Source of the DNA: Macrotrachela quadricornifera
Lineage: Eukaryota > Rotifera > Eurotatoria > Philodinida > Philodinidae
DNA: 64,000 bases
Direction of reading: 5' to 3'
Assembly (NCBI GenBank): GCA_022393335.1
Contig: JAJEKB010000381.1
Location: 237,982 to 301,981 of the forward strand
Shown here: piece after piece, positions 60,512-64,000 of the stretch
Position numbering within the stretch: position 1 is the stretch's first letter
Layout of the letters: the number at the start of each line of letters is the position of its first letter
Position numbers and translations under genes: made by a program
The notes under the pieces: generated by a model
What the model was told of the DNA's origin: nothing
What the model saw: only the letters and a program-made list of their open reading frames with translations
Databases searched by the model: none

Positions 60512-62272
60512 ATGCACGCAGAAAACTGTCATCTCATGACACAAGGTGGTAATTTTTTTGATATAACTCATACATTCAAATCTGGTTCATCTACATATCA
60601 TGTTCTTGGTCTTCGTAAAGATCGTCCAACATATAACAACACATATTATATTTTTAATTGTACAGGCGATCAACATGAGTCAACAAATGAATCTTTATCG
60701 AAACCTATACTATATAAACGTTTTCCAAGAACATCTGATCATTTACCACACTTCAAACATCGACCACTCACAGCTCATCATACAACAACAGCTTCTATTG
60801 ATGATTTAACTACTAGTCATACAAAAAAGTCAAAATCTGCATCTTCTCATTCGCGTACACGTACTGAATTATCTAAGACAATAGAAATTGATACAACAGC
60901 TATCACAGAAACCGTCACTAAAGCAATGAAAACTGAACGACAAATGCTATTTGCTTCACTTCGTAAAGAGATGAATATTAAGAAAAGAGCATTACTTCGA
61001 TCAATGAAAAAAGAAAAAGAAGTGCTCTTACAAGCAACAAATGAAGCTAATAAAAATGAAGAAATAATTCGCTTACTTGAAGAACAAAAGAATTCACTAA
61101 CAAGTGTATATGAAAAATGTGTTAATACGACTACTTCTTCAATTGATACATTGAAACAAACATTACTAGAAACTTTAGATACACATTATAATACATCACA
61201 AACAATTGAACAACTTCAACTTACATTAATTCAGACAATTGAACAAGAAGTGCAGAAAATTATACTAAAAAATGAAGAAATCTTTAGATTAACAACTGCT
61301 GAAACAAATGCTATCAATCAATTGCAAAATACTCTTGTAGAAAAAATAGAGAATTACTCTACTACAAGTAAACAGGAACATGCTGTAATAAATCGTTTAT
61401 TCGCTGAACAAAAACAAGTTTTGACTGATGCAGTTGCACAACAACAACAGATATTTTCTCTCGATCTCATTAAGCAAACAATGCTTGATGCACTCAATGA
61501 GCAACAATCAATGTTAACCAATATTAACAATACTACGGAACATTTTCAACAGTCTACAAACGACACTATTATGAATGTACCATCTGAACAAATTCTAGTA
61601 AACAATAATACAATCGTTAATAAAAATAGTCATAGTTTACCTAGAATGATATCAAGCCAACAATTACGCAATACAAATCAATCTTTATCAAAAATAACTT
61701 CAAAAAATTTGGTAGATTCTCATTTTTTCAAAGTCTCTATTCGGTCGCCATCATCAGAATCGGCTCATTTACATGCTAAATTAGTCGTTGATGGCATAGA
61801 TTATGACAGACCATCATATACATTATGCCAGCGAGATGCAATTCAAAGTGATCTAATCAATTGTTATATTGCTCGGCCTACTAAAAATGGTCTGTATCAA
61901 GTGACAGTTTATGCAAAAACGAGCAAAGAAACATCTTATCGAGCAGCCATCTCTATACAATTTTCTGGTTCAAATATTTCTCAACCAATTACTTTTCCGT
62001 TCGTACATCAAGCATTTGAAGAACATCAATGTATTTTAATTGAACCATTTCAAGGTTGCCTGAAACAAAATAGCCACATATTAATACATATGATCATACC
62101 CGATGCTTATGTCGTAAAAATTCGAAATGGTGATGATAATATTGAATTGGACGGCAATGAGTATAAAAATGGAACAGTTAAAAAGAAATTACGAGTTCGA
62201 GGCGATATATACGTTACTGGTTGTTGGGATAAAAAAACTGACTCGACTATTTGTGTCTTCAGAATGGTGTAA
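60512..62272 (+). CDS. Intronless coiled-coil protein with C-terminal KY/hillarin-like module
   Basis: A single 586-residue frame. Residues about 1-55 form a compact start (NFFDITHTFKSGSSTYHVLG). Then comes a Ser/Thr/His-rich linker, and from about 130 to 365 a coiled coil with repeated QQQ, EEQ and TLLETL units. From about 410 there is a beta-rich region: HFFKVSIRSPSSESAHLHAK, LYQVTVYAKTS, and CILIEPFQGCLKQNSHILIH followed by IPDAYVVKIRNGD and DIYVTGCWDKKT. This pattern (EPxxGxLxxxxxxxFxixxPxA, then a Gly turn and a final strand) is that of the Ig-like repeats found after the transglutaminase-like domain in KY/hillarin proteins. That catalytic domain is absent. The lack of introns is unusual in this window. 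It might come from a retrocopy or a lineage-specific fusion. The role is unknown. Confidence 0.75.
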   Translation: MHAENCHLMTQGGNFFDITHTFKSGSSTYHVLGLRKDRPTYNNTYYIFNCTGDQHESTNESLSKPILYKRFPRTSDHLPHFKHRPLTAHHTTTASIDDLTTSHTKKSKSASSHSRTRTELSKTIEIDTTAITETVTKAMKTERQMLFASLRKEMNIKKRALLRSMKKEKEVLLQATNEANKNEEIIRLLEEQKNSLTSVYEKCVNTTTSSIDTLKQTLLETLDTHYNTSQTIEQLQLTLIQTIEQEVQKIILKNEEIFRLTTAETNAINQLQNTLVEKIENYSTTSKQEHAVINRLFAEQKQVLTDAVAQQQQIFSLDLIKQTMLDALNEQQSMLTNINNTTEHFQQSTNDTIMNVPSEQILVNNNTIVNKNSHSLPRMISSQQLRNTNQSLSKITSKNLVDSHFFKVSIRSPSSESAHLHAKLVVDGIDYDRPSYTLCQRDAIQSDLINCYIARPTKNGLYQVTVYAKTSKETSYRAAISIQFSGSNISQPITFPFVHQAFEEHQCILIEPFQGCLKQNSHILIHMIIPDAYVVKIRNGDDNIELDGNEYKNGTVKKKLRVRGDIYVTGCWDKKTDSTICVFRMV

Positions 62273-62646
62273 AAGAAATGTTATTCAATTATTATTGATT
62301 AGGTGTTGTTTATTAAACTATTTATTTCCACAACAAGAATCTTTATAAATAAAAGAAATTATTTCTTGTATATCTGTTGAACAAACTGAGTATTTTTAAA
62401 TAACACAGTGTATTCTTTTAATATATATAAATAAAACGAAGTATCAAAGATGTATTTTTCCAACAGAATGAGAATTTGTAAAAGATCAAGCTCTTTAGAC
62501 TATGTCCTTTTTTTAAATATTCGTATGAAGAAGCACCAATATCATCATTATCATTATTATTATTATCGACGAACATCTATGTTTTCAATTTGTGAAACAC
62601 TAAGAATACTCAAAAAAAAAAGAGTTTAAATTCAGATCAGTGTTAA
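62273..62646. other. 3' flank of the KY-domain gene
   Basis: AT-rich, with aataaa-like signals at about 62346 and 62430. No coding signal apart from a short His/Tyr-rich chance frame from an (ATC/ATT)n run near 62540-62570. Confidence 0.4.
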
Positions 62647-62805
62647 TTATTTTTCACATCGCAACAACAAGATAATGAAAGTATTCATTTAATCTTAGAT
62701 TATGAATTTTGTCAACAAGCATTTTATATAACAATGAGTGAATTTTTAAATAAATATCAATGTGAAACAAATGAACAAGAATCTTTTTTTAAGATAGCTG
62801 TTTGA
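62647..62805 (+). pseudogene. Short coding-like fragment
   Basis: A 52-codon frame without a start reads TSQQQDNESIHLILDYEFCQ and then QAFYITMSEFLNKYQCETNE before TGA at 62803-62805. The composition looks coding and differs from the flanks. It may be a relic exon. The family is not recognised. Confidence 0.25.
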
Positions 62806-64000
62806 ATGTGGAATCAGTATATCTGTGACATTGATTGTGACAATTGATGTAATTTACATATGTAGTTTTTTCTTTAATCGTACATTTAGTATAGCGAGAG
62901 CAAAGAAATGAGGAGCTTTACTTTTTTTGAATTTAGTTATTTGTCAAAGAATTTCTGATATTATTGAAGTTATTAGGAGAGGACGCATGAGACTAATATT
63001 TCAAATAGTAGGAATTGGTGACCAAAACATTTTAGATTTTTAGATAAGTTACCTATTTTGAAAGAGTATTAAAAGTTAGCTAGAAACTTAAACTTTTACA
63101 ACTTTTGCGCAAAAACTTCTAATATTTAAAGAAAAACTTATTGGGATCAAAAACGTTGATATGTCAAAAATCATGGATTTTTATTCACTTTGTTCTTTGA
63201 AATTTTTGATTGCAAAACCTTGATCGAAAGTTTTACAATTTTATAGCAATAGATAGAACGAAAGATGTTCTACAAAACCTTTCATTTTATTTATCCACTA
63301 TACATCTTGACAAAAGAATAAATTCATTATAAATTTAATTTTCTTGTGAAATAAATATTTCTAATGAAAGACAAATCTTTTGATGAAAGTTGTTCGCATT
63401 TCCATTTATATGTGAAAAAAACGTTAGAAATACATTTTCTAAATCGAATTGAAATCAACACAAATTAACAGGATCTTGTCAGCTAAAAACAATGTTTAAA
63501 ATAAAATTTTTGGATTTACTACATTTTTTTAGACTAGTTTCTGTCCAAGTACAATTCAAATACAAGTCAATATTTGAAATCAATTTCACTATATTGAAAA
63601 TTAAAGTTCTGTTTAATAATACGCTACAAGTGAGCTGGCTAAGCTGATCAATTTGCAAAATGTAGATCTAAGAATGAGTACTCTATGTGTTCATTTTTCT
63701 TCTATTTTATTTAGAAAATCCTTCATAGAATCTTTTAAGGAATCTAATTAATCATCCACAAAACCCTAAGAAAGTTTTGCAATGTATAACCAAAAAGCAT
63801 TCTCAGTTAGAAACTATTGAAATCTTGGAAAGATTTTGAAATTTCGTGACTACACGTTTCTATGAGGATTTTAACCATTTTCTCGGTAAAAAGGTGAGTA
63901 AATTCTTATTGGATCTATCTACGATCTAGTCCGTAAATATCAAAAATTTTCGATAAGAAATGGACACTTGAGGTACGATAACCGTAACAAAAATTCAAAG
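62806..64000. other. No gene seen to the right edge
   Basis: AT-rich sequence without coding character on either strand. Confidence 0.45.

Noticed and set aside
1..64000. tRNA, rRNA, CRISPR array or bacterial operon
   Set aside because: No cloverleaf with conserved boxes, no rRNA text, and no regularly spaced direct repeats were seen. Gene structure is eukaryotic throughout.

Overview
This is a eukaryotic nuclear segment. It is very AT-rich and its genes are split by many short GT-AG introns, mostly about 45-65 bp. The gene content points to a bdelloid rotifer, which is an inference. The pointers are a mono-ADP-ribosyltransferase fused to kinesin-light-chain-like TPRs, an intron-bearing gene of bacterial type (the 3'-phosphoesterase domain of DNA ligase D), very compact introns, and animal genes for cilia, signalling and development. 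No rRNA, tRNA or CRISPR array was seen.

Layout, left to right. 1-226 is the last exon of a rhodopsin-like GPCR. 1396-5933 (+) is a ciliary coiled-coil gene resembling CCDC191. 7853-9448 (+) is an LRAT-domain gene with a tandemly duplicated 51-nt exon. 9576-16050 (-) is the axonemal dynein intermediate chain DNAI3/WDR63 in 22 exons; one of its introns holds a secreted-peptide gene on the opposite strand (12105-12389). 16292-20769 (+) is a coiled-coil protein that starts head-to-head with DNAI3. 20817-21332 (-) is a calmodulin-like EF-hand protein. 22362-27660 (+) is the E-protein bHLH factor (TCF3/4/12, daughterless).

27.7-35.5 kb is gene-poor. It holds decayed coding fragments, a 591-bp inverted-repeat element with a TA target duplication, and two odd CpG-containing repeat clusters. 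35562-37210 (-) is a broken ART-TPR gene lying against a decayed LINE (about 37251-39558, +). 39869-40690 (-) is the LigD-type phosphoesterase and 41122-45213 (-) is RAPGEF1/C3G. 45874-46989 (+) is a rho-like glutathione transferase. 48273-50698 (-) is a NUP98 without NUP96, and 51381-55804 (+) is ARFGAP2/3. 56760-57374 (+) is a LURP-one/scramblase-like protein. 60512-62272 (+) is an intronless coiled-coil protein with a C-terminal KY/hillarin-like module.

The genes are mostly unrelated housekeeping and signalling genes, though CCDC191, DNAI3 and perhaps the 16.3-kb coiled-coil gene share a cilium/centriole theme. Several genes start back to back and may share promoters. Several of the unusually long introns contain imperfect inverted-repeat elements, so mobile DNA appears to explain part of the intron length. 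The most notable items are the intron-bearing LigD phosphoesterase, the nested peptide gene, the exon duplication in the LRAT gene, and the nonsense-disrupted ART-TPR gene beside a LINE.
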